Positions 35,037-43,907 of a stretch of DNA of 64,000 nucleotides are shown here, in pieces. Each line of letters begins with the position of its first letter. The stretch's first letter is position 1. The DNA lies in contig CANDVA010000003.1 in NCBI GenBank assembly GCA_947389015.1, positions 62,001-126,000 of the forward strand. The letters run 5' to 3'. The translations under genes were made by a program, and so were the position numbers. Under the pieces are notes generated by a model that saw only the letters and a program-made list of their open reading frames with translations, searched no databases and had not been told where the DNA came from. This DNA is from an uncultured Clostridia bacterium (GTDB lineage: Bacteria; Bacillota; Clostridia; Oscillospirales; Ruminococcaceae).

Positions 35037-36416
35037 TTAAAACTTAATCCTTTCCTCAATATACGCCCTTACATCGGAGAGAGGAATTCTTACCTGTGAC
35101 ATCGTATCACGCTCGCGGACGGTCACGCAGCTGTCATTTTCGGTGTCAAAGTCGTAGGTAATGCAGAACGGTGTGCCTATCTCGTCTTGGCGGCGGTAAC
35201 GCTTGCCGATAGAACCTGCTTCGTCGTACTCGGTCATAAAGCTTTCGGAAAGCTCGTCTGCGAGCTTTATCGCCTTTTCCCCAAGCTTTTTGGAAAGCGG
35301 AAGAACAGCCGCCTTAATAGGAGCGAGCGCGGGGTGGAAGTGGAGCACAACGCGAGTATCGTTCTTCTCCGCGTCGATGACCTCCTCGTCGTATGCCTCG
35401 CAGATAAGCGCGAGGACGGTTCTGTCAAGCCCGTATGTGGACTCGATAATAAAGGGTACAAACTTCTCGTTGGTCTCGGGGTCGAGATACTCTATTTTCT
35501 GACCGCTGTACTCTTGATGACGGGAGAGATCGAAGTTGGTACGGTTATGAGTTCCGTTTACCTCACCCCAACCGAACGGGAACAGAAACTCGATATCGCA
35601 TGCAGCCTTTGCGTAATGCGCGAGTTTCTCGTGATCGTGATAGCGAAGGTGCTCCTCCGATATGCCGAGATCCATATAAAACTTCTTTCCGAACTCCTTG
35701 AAGTAGTCGTAAAGCTCGGTGTCCGTGCCCTCCTTGCAGAAGGTCTGGAACTCCATCTGCTCGAATTCTATGGTGCGGAACGTAAAGTTTCCGGGAGTGA
35801 TCTCGTTTCTGAACGCCTTGCCGATCTGACCAATGGAGAACGGCAGTTTCGCGCGCATGGTGCGCTGAACGTTAAGAAAATTCACATACTCGCCCTGAGC
35901 GTTCTCTGGACGCAGATAAATGGTGCTCTTGCTGTCGTTGGTAGTGCCGCGGAACGTCTGGAACATCAGGTTGAATTCACGGATATCTGTGAAGTTGTGC
36001 TTTCCGCAATGGGGGCAGGGTATGCTGTGGCTCTTGATATATTCAAACATCTCCGCCTTTGTCATAGCGTCGGGGTGAGCGTCGGGGTCAAAGCTCTCGA
36101 TAAGATTGTCGGCTCTGTGGCGCATTTTGCACTCCTTGCAGTCGAGCAGCGGGTCGGAAAAGCTCGCGACGTGTCCCGAAGCCTCCCAAACTCTCGGGTG
36201 CATAAGGATATCCGCGTCCAGCTCGTAGGAGTTTCTGCGCGACTGAATAAAGCGTTTTCTCCAGCAGTCCTTGACGGTGTTCTTAAGTCTCGCGCCCAAA
36301 GGACCGTAGTCCCAAGTATTGGCAAGACCTCCGTATATCTCGCTCCCCGCGAAAATAAATCCTCTGCCCTTGCACAAGGCGACGATTTTGTCCATTGTCT
36401 TTTCGGTGTTTTTCAT
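35037..36416 (-). CDS. glyS: Glycine--tRNA ligase, dimeric type
   Basis: This single-chain (alpha2-type) class II enzyme charges tRNA-Gly. The 459-aa protein has class II motifs (the GLANTWDYGPLG start region, FRNEITP motif 2, GLDRTVLA motif 3) and the C-terminal anticodon-binding domain. Two Cys pairs (CKECKMRH and CPHCGKHNF) form a likely zinc site in the inserted domain. ATG 36416 follows AAAGGAAA. The upstream frame to 36470 lacks an RBS. No T-box leader is visible in the short upstream gap. Confidence 0.95.
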   Translation of the reverse strand: MKNTEKTMDKIVALCKGRGFIFAGSEIYGGLANTWDYGPLGARLKNTVKDCWRKRFIQSRRNSYELDADILMHPRVWEASGHVASFSDPLLDCKECKMRHRADNLIESFDPDAHPDAMTKAEMFEYIKSHSIPCPHCGKHNFTDIREFNLMFQTFRGTTNDSKSTIYLRPENAQGEYVNFLNVQRTMRAKLPFSIGQIGKAFRNEITPGNFTFRTIEFEQMEFQTFCKEGTDTELYDYFKEFGKKFYMDLGISEEHLRYHDHEKLAHYAKAACDIEFLFPFGWGEVNGTHNRTNFDLSRHQEYSGQKIEYLDPETNEKFVPFIIESTYGLDRTVLALICEAYDEEVIDAEKNDTRVVLHFHPALAPIKAAVLPLSKKLGEKAIKLADELSESFMTEYDEAGSIGKRYRRQDEIGTPFCITYDFDTENDSCVTVRERDTMSQVRIPLSDVRAYIEERIKF

Positions 36417-36476
36417 TAAATATATTTCCTTTCTTATCCCGTATGGCTTACGGGAATATTCACGAGCCAAAAGCCG

Positions 36477-36962
36477 TCAGCCGTCAAGCTCCTCTTTCAG
36501 ATCTTTGTACAAAAACATATACACGCTCGGCAACGATTCGCCCTCGGGAATAGAGTTCACTATCTCCGCGATATCATTCCCAAGCTTATCCGCGTCCTCT
36601 GCGCTTCTTGCGTCGATCAGCTTAAGCGCCGCCTTGTTCCATTTATACTCGTAATCGAGTGACTTTACAAGCTCCTTGTGACGTTCGGCATACTTTTCGG
36701 GAGGGTTGATCTTCGCGATATCGTCAAGCGCATTTTCGCGGCGTGAGACGGTATCTTTTAGTCCCTTGATATCCTCGCCGCTGAACGGATAATTCTCGGG
36801 AGCGTATTTTGTCCACTCCATAGTCGCGTTCAAAAATTCGCCCCAGCAGCGGTAAAGCTCGTCGCCGTACTCCCGAACGGTCAGTCTGTTGCCCGAGCAG
36901 CCGCACAGCAGGATCAAAGGCAGGGCGGCAGCAAGCAAAATCGTTACAATGCGTTTCGTCAT
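36477..36962 (-). CDS. Small lipoprotein of unknown function
   Basis: The 161-aa protein has a signal peptide ending in a loose lipobox (ILLCGC, Cys22), so it should be anchored outside the membrane. The mature part is helical and charged, with a WTKYAPENYPF segment; no family is recognised. SD GAGAGGATATTT. It lies between glyS and a small gene behind ilvE and may be co-transcribed with them. Confidence 0.65.
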   Translation of the reverse strand: MTKRIVTILLAAALPLILLCGCSGNRLTVREYGDELYRCWGEFLNATMEWTKYAPENYPFSGEDIKGLKDTVSRRENALDDIAKINPPEKYAERHKELVKSLDYEYKWNKAALKLIDARSAEDADKLGNDIAEIVNSIPEGESLPSVYMFLYKDLKEELDG

Positions 36963-36972
36963 AAATATCCTC

Positions 36973-37191
36973 TCAATCGCCGGCTATGACGCTTTCGCGT
37001 ATCTCTCCGAGCCTGTGCTCATATCGCGCAATAACCTCGGGATCGTTCTCGTTCTTTGCCTTAACGAATATATCCATGACCTCGTCCTTAAGAACCAGTA
37101 CCTCGGGCGGGATTTCCAAGTCGGTCATAACGTACTTCTGAGTTATCGCGGCGAGTATACTCTGAACCTGTACCTCGATACCGTTCGTCAT
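36973..37191 (-). CDS. Small conserved-looking protein, function unknown
   Basis: The 72-aa acidic soluble product overlaps the ilvE stop by four bases (ATGA), which indicates translational coupling. No motif is recognised. The coupling and the good codon usage favour a real gene rather than a chance frame. Confidence 0.5.
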   Translation of the reverse strand: MTNGIEVQVQSILAAITQKYVMTDLEIPPEVLVLKDEVMDIFVKAKNENDPEVIARYEHRLGEIRESVIAGD

Positions 37192-38252
37192 ATCTTAAAG
37201 ATCCAGCCGAATTCGTCGGGCAGCTTGCCGTACTGGATTCCCGTCATGGTGTCGTAGAGCTTCTGAGAGACAGCGCCAATCTTGTTGTCGTTGATCGTCA
37301 TTATCTTATCGCCCCATTTGAGGTGTCCGACGGGCGAAATTACGGCGGCGGTACCCGTGCCGAATACCTCGTCAAGCTTGCCCGCGTCGTAAGCCTCGGC
37401 GACCTCCTGAATGGTTATTCTGCGCTCAGTGACCTTCATTCCCCACTTTTTGCACAGCTCAATAGAGGACTTTCTGGTAATTCCCGGGAGAACCGAGCCC
37501 GTAAGCTGCGGAGTGATAACTTCTCCGTCGATAACAAAAAAGATATTCATAGAGCCGACTTCCTCGATATACTTCTGCTCAACTCCGTCCAGCCAGAGAA
37601 CCTGCTCATAGTCCTGATTGTGAGCCTCGTCCTGACCTTTAAGGGAAATAGCGTAGTTAGCGGCGGTCTTTGCGAATCCCGTGCCGCCTCTTACGGCTCT
37701 TACATACTTCTCCTCAACATATATCTTAACGGGATTGAGACCCGTCGAGTAGTAAGCTCCCGACGGAGAGAGGATTATCATAAACAGATAGTGATCCGCG
37801 GGCTTTACTCCGACATACGGGTCGGTCGCGAAGATAAACGGACGAATATACAAGGACGCGCCGTCGGTGTGAGGAACCCAATCCTTTTCCATTTCGACAA
37901 GCTGCTTTAATGCGCCGAGGACGAATTCCTCGTCTATCTGCGGGATAACCATTCTCTCGGCGGAGACGTTCATTCTCTTGAAGTTTTCGTCGGGACGGAA
38001 CATCTGAACAGAGCCGTCCGCGGTGCGGTAAGCCTTTAGCCCCTCGAATATCTCCTGACCGTAGTGCAGACACATAGCCGCGGGGGAAAGCGAAATTTCG
38101 CCGTAGGGGATTATACGCGCGTCGTGCCAGCCCTGACCCGCGTCGTAGTTCATTACGAACATATGGTCGGTGAAAATATGACCGAAGCCGAGCTTGGTCT
38201 CGTCAGCGGGCTTTGCCTTGGGTGCCGTTGTCTTTTGGATCTTGATTTCCAT
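37188..38252 (-). CDS. ilvE: Branched-chain amino acid aminotransferase
   Basis: This PLP enzyme interconverts branched-chain 2-oxo acids with Leu, Ile and Val using glutamate. The 354-aa protein is of the class IV fold seen in the longer BCAT group, with [12 protein letters not shown] near the N-terminus, [13 protein letters not shown], and the segment [13 protein letters not shown] containing the PLP Lys. Good RBS (GGAAGG) and a strong promoter upstream. Its product closes branched-chain synthesis; no other ilv gene is present here. Confidence 0.95.
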   Translation of the reverse strand: MEIKIQKTTAPKAKPADETKLGFGHIFTDHMFVMNYDAGQGWHDARIIPYGEISLSPAAMCLHYGQEIFEGLKAYRTADGSVQMFRPDENFKRMNVSAERMVIPQIDEEFVLGALKQLVEMEKDWVPHTDGASLYIRPFIFATDPYVGVKPADHYLFMIILSPSGAYYSTGLNPVKIYVEEKYVRAVRGGTGFAKTAANYAISLKGQDEAHNQDYEQVLWLDGVEQKYIEEVGSMNIFFVIDGEVITPQLTGSVLPGITRKSSIELCKKWGMKVTERRITIQEVAEAYDAGKLDEVFGTGTAAVISPVGHLKWGDKIMTINDNKIGAVSQKLYDTMTGIQYGKLPDEFGWIFKI

Positions 38253-38311
38253 TTTGAATTACCTTCCTTTGGGGTGGGTTTTTTGAGCCCGAAATTTATT
38301 TATACGCCTTT

Positions 38312-38340
38312 ATTTTACCACTTTTTGACACGATTGTCAA
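38312..38340 (-). promoter_or_regulatory. Sigma-A promoter for ilvE, with a palindrome over the -35
   Basis: On the minus strand TTGACA (38340-38335), 17 bases, TAAAAT (38317-38312). The -35 hexamer is one arm of an inverted repeat TTGACA-N4-TGTCAA (38325-38340), which could be a repressor site. Confidence 0.8.
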
Positions 38341-38389
38341 CCACTTTACTTTAATATTATCCCAAAGCCGAAAAAGAGCGGCAACACGT

Positions 38390-39154
38390 TTATCTCCATT
38401 CGTTGATCGCGTAAAAGACCGCGAGCCGTATATTTTTCAGCAGCCTTGCCGAAAGCTCCTCGTATTCCGCGTCCAATCCCTTTTCGTGAGCCATATAAGG
38501 CGGTGAGTCGTTCCACGAGCCCATAGCGCCGAAAACGTCGGCGGTATCGGCGGAGCAGAAAAGCGGCAGGAACTTTTCGGGTATCTTCGGGAGCGGCAGC
38601 TTTGACGACGGTGATTCCTCCCCGTCAAGAATATTCAGCGCGCGTTCAAAAATCTTTGAGAACCCCGAACAGTCTATCCTCTCGGCGAGGTCGGATATCT
38701 CGATAAGCACTTCGCGGAAAGTCTCGGAGTTATCCTCGCCGTAAGGCTTGACAAACGGGATAAGCAGCAGGCGCTCGGTATACAGTATATTCCACATTTT
38801 ACGTTTTTTGTCGAATTCCCACCTCGGGTCAAACGCGGTGACCTCGCTGTTCTTGAAGTAACAGATAATGCTGCTCTGTGAGGTGTTTGCAAAGCCCAAC
38901 GCCTGCCGCTCCTTTACTTCCGTCGGCATAACGAACTTTATGTCGCGCAGTCCCTTTTTCGCCAAATATCTGTACCATTGCTCCGCGTTCTTGGCAGTAC
39001 GGTTAAATATCCCGCATTGGCGGATATTCGACAGAAAGAAAAACTCGATTTTATGTTCATACGCGGTCGGCTCGAATTCAAACTCCGCTCCCCGGAAAAG
39101 CGCCTGCTTAGCGGCGGCGGTCAAAAGGCACATCTGATACATTTCGCCGTTCAT
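38390..39154 (-). CDS. Protein of unknown function
   Basis: The 254-aa soluble protein begins MNGEMYQMCLL after a purine-rich RBS (AGAAAGAGAG); the in-frame extension to 39304 overlaps the next gene and is rejected. There is no signal peptide, no transmembrane segment and no recognised motif. Aromatic residues are frequent. It lies 16 bases downstream of the two-helix membrane protein gene and may be expressed with it. Confidence 0.6.
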   Translation of the reverse strand: MNGEMYQMCLLTAAAKQALFRGAEFEFEPTAYEHKIEFFFLSNIRQCGIFNRTAKNAEQWYRYLAKKGLRDIKFVMPTEVKERQALGFANTSQSSIICYFKNSEVTAFDPRWEFDKKRKMWNILYTERLLLIPFVKPYGEDNSETFREVLIEISDLAERIDCSGFSKIFERALNILDGEESPSSKLPLPKIPEKFLPLFCSADTADVFGAMGSWNDSPPYMAHEKGLDAEYEELSARLLKNIRLAVFYAINEWR

Positions 39155-39170
39155 ATAAGCTCTCTTTCTG

Positions 39171-39905
39171 TCATTTCCAGTTTCTGTTATAGCTCGGCGC
39201 TTCAAGCGCGGGATTGGAGGTGGTGGGCTTGGGTTTATGACGCACGGTAACGAAATCCGAAAGGACGAACGGCTTTTTCTCGGGCATATTTTTATATTGC
39301 TCAAGGTAGTACAGCGCCGATTTCTCCAGTTGCTTAGTATTGCCGAAACGATTCTTTACGGTGATTTCGTGAACGCTATCGAACATCCCTCCGTTGAGCA
39401 GTTCGGTGTCAAACTTGATGTTGCCGTCCTCATCCACATGATAGCCCAGTCGGCTGCTTTCGCAGAAGTAGCCGCGTATCTCGCCCTTAAAGGTGATTTC
39501 GTGAGGGGCTTTTTTCGGGTCGCGCGATACGCTTTCAAGCGTTTCAAACGGGATAAAGTACAGCCGCCGCAGGATAACACGATCACCCCAGTGGACATAC
39601 TCGCCCGCGTATTCGCTGAACACCATTCCGCACGGCAGGAAGTCGAAAAAAGTGTAATGCGCGTGGCGGCGCTTATATTTTTCGGCTATATACACCGACG
39701 AAAACGCGAATATCATACCGAGCAGTATGCTTCCCGCTATGATCGCAAGGAGCATAAAAACTATCTCCGAGCGGTAGTTCAGGACTATCTGGATGGTGCA
39801 AAACACACAAAGCGCTATGATCGGCACATTGACGATTATAAGCAGATGCCGCAGACGTTCGCCGTACTTGGAAGTGTCCGCGTGGAAGAAGTATCTGTTG
39901 CGCAC
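39171..39905 (-). CDS. Two-helix membrane protein of unknown function
   Basis: The 244-aa protein has two adjacent hydrophobic helices (about 21-43 and 48-73) close to the N-terminus and a soluble, strand-rich C-terminal domain of about 160 residues, the arrangement of YcxB/PH-like membrane proteins, although no homology was established. Start GTG 39905 follows GGAGG at eight bases. No function is assigned. Confidence 0.6.
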   Translation of the reverse strand: MRNRYFFHADTSKYGERLRHLLIIVNVPIIALCVFCTIQIVLNYRSEIVFMLLAIIAGSILLGMIFAFSSVYIAEKYKRRHAHYTFFDFLPCGMVFSEYAGEYVHWGDRVILRRLYFIPFETLESVSRDPKKAPHEITFKGEIRGYFCESSRLGYHVDEDGNIKFDTELLNGGMFDSVHEITVKNRFGNTKQLEKSALYYLEQYKNMPEKKPFVLSDFVTVRHKPKPTTSNPALEAPSYNRNWK

Positions 39906-39984
39906 AGCGCCCGCCTCCTTTTAAGAATACTATTTATATTTTAACACATAAGCGAAAAATAGTCAATGGATTATTAAACCTTGA

Positions 39985-40023
39985 ATCAAAAAACAACACC
40001 CGAAAGCCAAGGCTCTCGGGTGT
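39985..40023 (-). terminator. Terminator after jag
   Basis: On the minus strand a 13-bp stem (40023-40011 with 40008-39996) has one mismatch and is followed by TTGTTTTTTG. It ends the rpmH-to-jag cluster. Confidence 0.85.
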
Positions 40024-40028
40024 ATAAA

Positions 40029-40994
40029 TTAAAGCTCAATTTTTCCGTACAGTGTGGCGTTCTTTTCGGTGTCGACCGTTTCCTTGGAAAACTCGCCCGC
40101 GTTTGCGTTCTCGTCGGGCTGATATTGCTTGCGCTTGTATTCGCGCTCAAAGCTCGTCGAGAAACCGCTTGACTGACGGTAGCTGCGCGTCGGCGTCCCG
40201 TCCAAGGAACGTCTGCCTCCTCCGCGGCGGCGATTGTCGAACTTAGGCTTATCGGCGTAGATAACCACCTTTCTGTAAGGCTCCGTGCCCGTTGAGCGGC
40301 TGGAAACGCCTTCTATCTCCGCGACGCAGCTATGGATTATTCTGCGCTCATAAGGGTTCATAGGTTCGAGAGCTATTTTTCTGCCCTGCTTGATGACCTT
40401 TGCGGAGGTCTTTCTCGCGAGCGCGTCAAGCGTTTCACGGCGCTTGTCACGGTAATCGTTGCAGTCGAGGGAGATACGGCAGTAGCTTTCCTCGGAGCGA
40501 TTGGATGCGAGAATAGTCAGATACTGGAGACTGTCTAAGGTCTCGCCGCGCTTTCCGATAACGATGCCGAGCTTTTCACCTGTAATGTTCAATACGACGT
40601 TTCCGTCGCGCTTTATCGGGGTTATCTCGAATTTTTCCAATCCGAGCGCGTGCAGAACGTCGGTAAGATACTCGATTGCCGTTTTTACTTTCAAACTGCC
40701 GCTTACGTCAAAATCCTCGGGCAGGTCTCCGCTGTCCGTTTCGGCAGCTTCGTCTTCCTGCGCAGTCTCGGCAGCGTCATCTTCCGGCTCGTATTCCTCC
40801 GCCGCAGTCTGAGTCTCGGCAGCGGGCGCTTCATAAAACGCCTTGACCCTTGCTTCTCCCTTCAATCCGCCAAAAAGCGTTTTCCGCGGCTGCTCCAAGA
40901 TTTCAAAATCGATCTCGTCCGCGCTTACGCCGAATTCCTGTGCGGCAAGAGCCTTTGCTTCTTCCAAGGTCTTTGCTGTGAATTCTTTTTCCAT
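40029..40994 (-). CDS. jag: RNA-binding protein Jag/KhpB (SpoIIIJ-associated)
   Basis: Jag/KhpB is a cytosolic RNA-binding protein linked to cell division and envelope control. The 321-aa protein has the Jag_N domain (KTLEEAKALAAQEFGV; FGGLKGEARV), an acidic linker (about 78-110), a KH domain (NVVLNITGEKLGIVIGKRGETLD) and an R3H domain (MNPYERRIIHSCVAE), followed by a basic Arg/Gly-rich tail. ATG 40994 follows AAAGGGG. It is downstream of yidC, as usual. Confidence 0.95.
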   Translation of the reverse strand: MEKEFTAKTLEEAKALAAQEFGVSADEIDFEILEQPRKTLFGGLKGEARVKAFYEAPAAETQTAAEEYEPEDDAAETAQEDEAAETDSGDLPEDFDVSGSLKVKTAIEYLTDVLHALGLEKFEITPIKRDGNVVLNITGEKLGIVIGKRGETLDSLQYLTILASNRSEESYCRISLDCNDYRDKRRETLDALARKTSAKVIKQGRKIALEPMNPYERRIIHSCVAEIEGVSSRSTGTEPYRKVVIYADKPKFDNRRRGGGRRSLDGTPTRSYRQSSGFSTSFEREYKRKQYQPDENANAGEFSKETVDTEKNATLYGKIEL

Positions 40995-41016
40995 TTGATC
41001 CCCTTTCCGACGGCGA

Positions 41017-42549
41017 TCAGTCGTCGTCATCGTCGTGATATTCCTCGCCGTATTTCAGTGCGTCGGCTTTGCGAGCCTCCGCAAGCTTCCGGCGGTTGAT
41101 TTCTTTCTGAGAGAGAGTTTCCTCCTTGCCGTCTTCGTTGATGACCTTGACAGCCTCTACATTTACGGTTTTTTCGTGCTTCGCTTCAAATTCGGCGACA
41201 GCCTGCTCTCTGAGCTTTGCGGGATCGTAGAGTTTGTTGAGGAGTATCGTCTGAATAATACCGAATACGTAGCTTATAGCCCAGTAGAATCCCGCTCCCG
41301 CAGGTACGGTGAACGCGATCCAGAGCGACATAAGCGGCATGATATACATTGTGACCTTCATAGGCCCCATAGCCGCCGAGGCTTCGGGATTGCTCTTTGC
41401 CATCATTCTGTTTGAGACAAATGCCTGGAGCAGCGACATCAGGAACGAAACGATCGGTATCAGTATCATCGGAAAGCGCATATCGTCCTTGGGTACTACG
41501 CCTAGCTTTATTCCGATAAAGTTGAGGTTATCATACAGCTCTTCAAGTTCCGCTCTTACCTCGGGACGAACCGCCGCCTCGCTGTACGCGTTTTTGCAGA
41601 TGTACTTCTCGGTCTCCGTGCCGAAGCAGTTAAGGGCGTACAGCTCGCGCTGCATATTCAAGGTAGCCTGGAACGTAACGGTATCGTCGTCCGTTGCTTT
41701 GTAAGCGCCGTAGTGCATCTGTACGTTGTTCAGCACGGTTATGAAGTTGCTGCTGAACGAGTGCTCCTGACGGTATGGCGCCTTTTCCTCCTCGGACGCC
41801 ATAGCGTCAAGAGTAGCTTTTTCCTCATCGGTGATCCTGTACAGATCGGTATTCACGAGCTGCGTGTTGGCTTTATCCTGCGAGTAAGCCTCGCTTATCG
41901 CCGCCTTGACAGAGCTTTCAATCACACTTACGGTCTTGGTATCCAGCGTGTTGAACACTGTCAGATCAACGGAGCTTTCACCGTCTTTAAGACAGTGCGT
42001 GTTGTAATAATCGACGAGCTTTGCCGAGTCGCGGAGGATATCCTCGTGCTTGATCTTATCCTTTTCGTTGAGCTTTTCAACGTCTTCGGGAGACTTTGTA
42101 TACTCGTTGACGATGACCGAAGTCAGCTCTACGTTGTAGGATTCCTCGACAACGGCATTGATCGAGTCGCCGTTCATATGCATGATATGCGTCAGCGGCT
42201 TGTAGACAACGTCGATGACGCCGAACAGTATCAGAAACGACAGCAGCATTGAGCCGCATCCCGACATGGGCTTATAGCCCTGCGCCTGGAGCTTCGCGAG
42301 CTCCTCCTGCATTTTCTGCTGATTGTTCTTGTATTTTTTCTGGATCTCTGATACCTTCGGTTGGAAGATAGCCGACTTTGCGGAGTTTTTCTGCTGCTTT
42401 ATCGACAAAGGCAACAGAGCCGCTTTAACGATAAAGGTGAATATCAGAATAGCAACTCCGACGTTGGAGCATATGAACTTATAAATAAAGTACAGAATGT
42501 ACCCCAAAGGCGTACCTATCAGGCTGTATAGAAACTGTATAATGTCCAC
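41017..42549 (-). CDS. yidC: Membrane protein insertase YidC/OxaA
   Basis: YidC inserts and folds membrane proteins. The 510-aa protein contains the Oxa1 core in five hydrophobic helices, but has a large hydrophilic insertion (about 95-310) between the early core helices that is not seen in typical Gram-positive YidC near 260-290 aa. The C-terminus is highly charged. GTG 42549 gives MDIIQFLYSLIGTPLG, the family-like start; AAGAAAGG is close to it, so the start is uncertain within 60 bases. It lies between yidD and jag. Confidence 0.92.
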   Translation of the reverse strand: MDIIQFLYSLIGTPLGYILYFIYKFICSNVGVAILIFTFIVKAALLPLSIKQQKNSAKSAIFQPKVSEIQKKYKNNQQKMQEELAKLQAQGYKPMSGCGSMLLSFLILFGVIDVVYKPLTHIMHMNGDSINAVVEESYNVELTSVIVNEYTKSPEDVEKLNEKDKIKHEDILRDSAKLVDYYNTHCLKDGESSVDLTVFNTLDTKTVSVIESSVKAAISEAYSQDKANTQLVNTDLYRITDEEKATLDAMASEEEKAPYRQEHSFSSNFITVLNNVQMHYGAYKATDDDTVTFQATLNMQRELYALNCFGTETEKYICKNAYSEAAVRPEVRAELEELYDNLNFIGIKLGVVPKDDMRFPMILIPIVSFLMSLLQAFVSNRMMAKSNPEASAAMGPMKVTMYIMPLMSLWIAFTVPAGAGFYWAISYVFGIIQTILLNKLYDPAKLREQAVAEFEAKHEKTVNVEAVKVINEDGKEETLSQKEINRRKLAEARKADALKYGEEYHDDDDD

Positions 42550-42651
42550 GACCTTTCTTTTGTTCGGGTGATAAGCGCGCATCCTCGCCGTTAGATAATA
42601 ACGAGACTGCAACGAAATTGTTCTACATCATATATTATTTAACTCCCGCGG

Positions 42652-42984
42652 TCAATGCCGCTTATACGGAGATTTTTTACGTGACCTTTGTCTGCGGTAA
42701 CGCTCCGCGCAGTCCTTACCTATCTGCGTTTTTGTGCGCGACACGGTGAACTTCTCGGGACGAAAACAGAATTTTTTGGGCACGGGGTCTATCCCTCCGT
42801 TGCCGAACGGATTACATCTGAAAATCCGCCAAAATGTCAAATAACCGCCCTTAACCGCACCAAACCGCCGAATGGCGGTAAGACCATACTCGGAACAGGT
42901 TGGATAAAAGCGGCAGCACGGCGGTAAAATCTTTGACAGCGTAAGTCGATACAGCTTAATAATTCCCAAAAAAATATATTTCAT
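42652..42984 (-). CDS. yidD: Membrane protein insertion efficiency factor YidD
   Basis: This small amphipathic protein helps membrane protein insertion next to YidC. It has the signature PPCCRFYPTCSEYGLTAI and the ending GNGGIDPVP, with a long basic tail. The product is 110 aa from ATG 42984; a TTG nine bases upstream is an alternative. The SD is weak. It lies between rnpA and yidC, the usual order. Confidence 0.93.
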   Translation of the reverse strand: MKYIFLGIIKLYRLTLSKILPPCCRFYPTCSEYGLTAIRRFGAVKGGYLTFWRIFRCNPFGNGGIDPVPKKFCFRPEKFTVSRTKTQIGKDCAERYRRQRSRKKSPYKRH

Positions 42985-43005
42985 TTCGATCAAACGACGG
43001 GCGCG

Positions 43006-43368
43006 TCAGCCCGCCTTGTTCAACTTCGGCAGAATATTCTTTTTCATAAGACTTAAGATCTGCTGCATTTTTAACGTTGGCGTTTTTGCCCTCGCGACAA
43101 ACACGAAATCAAATCGCCGATCGGTTTTTTCCTTGATGATCGGGTCCAAAAGGCGGAAAGCTTCTCTGATTATCCGCCTTGCCCGATTGCGTTTGACCGC
43201 GTTTCCGACCTTTTTGCCCGTGACTATGCCGAGGCGGTTTTTCCCCGCCCTGCGCGGCTTCATGTAGCACACAAAGCCGTAGTTCACCACGGACTCCCCT
43301 TTTTTAAAGAGGTAGGTAAAATCGCGGTTGCTTTTGATCACGACGTACCTTTTTCTAAAATCAGACAT
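43006..43368 (-). CDS. rnpA: Ribonuclease P protein component
   Basis: RnpA supports the RNase P ribozyme in maturing tRNA 5' ends. The 120-aa basic protein has the RNR motif in KKVGNAVKRNRARRIIREA, an FxxxF-type region and normal length. It follows rpmH by 12 bases, so the two are co-transcribed. The RNase P RNA itself was not recognised in this window. Confidence 0.95.
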   Translation of the reverse strand: MSDFRKRYVVIKSNRDFTYLFKKGESVVNYGFVCYMKPRRAGKNRLGIVTGKKVGNAVKRNRARRIIREAFRLLDPIIKEKTDRRFDFVFVARAKTPTLKMQQILSLMKKNILPKLNKAG

Positions 43369-43380
43369 TGATACCCGTCA

Positions 43381-43515
43381 TCAGTGAGAAAGTCTTTTTC
43401 TGCCCTTGGCGCGGCGGCGTGCGAGAACCTTTCTGCCGTTCTTGGTAGCCATTCTCTTCATAAAGCCGTGCTCGTGCTTTCTCTGGAGCTTCTTGGGCTG
43501 GTAAGTTCTTTTCAT
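43381..43515 (-). CDS. rpmH: 50S ribosomal protein L34
   Basis: The 44-aa basic protein reads [18 protein letters not shown] at its start and ends with [13 protein letters not shown], as L34 does everywhere. Two in-frame ATG codons exist; SD GGAGG lies two bases from the outer one (43521) but eight bases from 43515, so the inner one is chosen. It is too short for standard ORF tables. First gene of the rpmH-rnpA-yidD-yidC-jag cluster. Confidence 0.97.
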   Translation of the reverse strand: MKRTYQPKKLQRKHEHGFMKRMATKNGRKVLARRRAKGRKRLSH

Positions 43516-43588
43516 CTTCATTTCCTCCTCAATTATTTTTTCTGTGTCGGGGTATAATTATCCCGTACACAACTACTCACATTAAATT

Positions 43589-43617
43589 ATTATACCTCAT
43601 TACAAAAGCCTTGTCAA
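43589..43617 (-). promoter_or_regulatory. Sigma-A promoter of the rpmH cluster
   Basis: On the minus strand TTGACA (43617-43612), 17 bases, TATAAT (43594-43589), both consensus. The leader between it and rpmH contains a partly paired TGTGT/ACACA hairpin (about 43543-43572). No cluster of DnaA boxes is seen in the gap to 43908. Confidence 0.9.
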
Positions 43618-43787
43618 GGGGTTTTTGCAAATTTCATTTAAAAATGTGGTTTTTTATACTTGCCGTCGCATTTTAAACATATATTCCGAAAAGTATAGAT
43701 GCAGTCATTAGTTTACCGCATTATTGAAAAATATGCTCAAAACGTCAAGACAGCCGCGCGGAAATATGCTACAATATAGTCACAGAT

Positions 43788-43834
43788 AAGCACCTATACT
43801 GCTTCCGCTTTGAACTATTCAATCAAAGGTGCTT
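43788..43834 (+). promoter_or_regulatory. Possible attenuator hairpin before the AraC-GGDEF gene
   Basis: AAGCACCT (43788-43795) pairs with AGGTGCTT (43827-43834), followed by TATTTTG. It lies between a weak extended -10 (TGcTACAAT, 43770-43775) and the start codon at 43908. Confidence 0.4.
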
Positions 43835-43907
43835 TATTTTGTATAGTTGTTCGTTTTTTCCGAAAAACATTAAGCAGGAGCAGTATATCTGTATCGGAGG
43901 TGGGATA

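Noticed and set aside
36417-36476. T-box leader for glyS
   Set aside because: The gap is only 60 bases with no T-box sequence.
43516-43907. Chromosome origin next to rpmH
   Set aside because: No TTATCCACA-type boxes or AT-rich unwinding element with repeats are evident.
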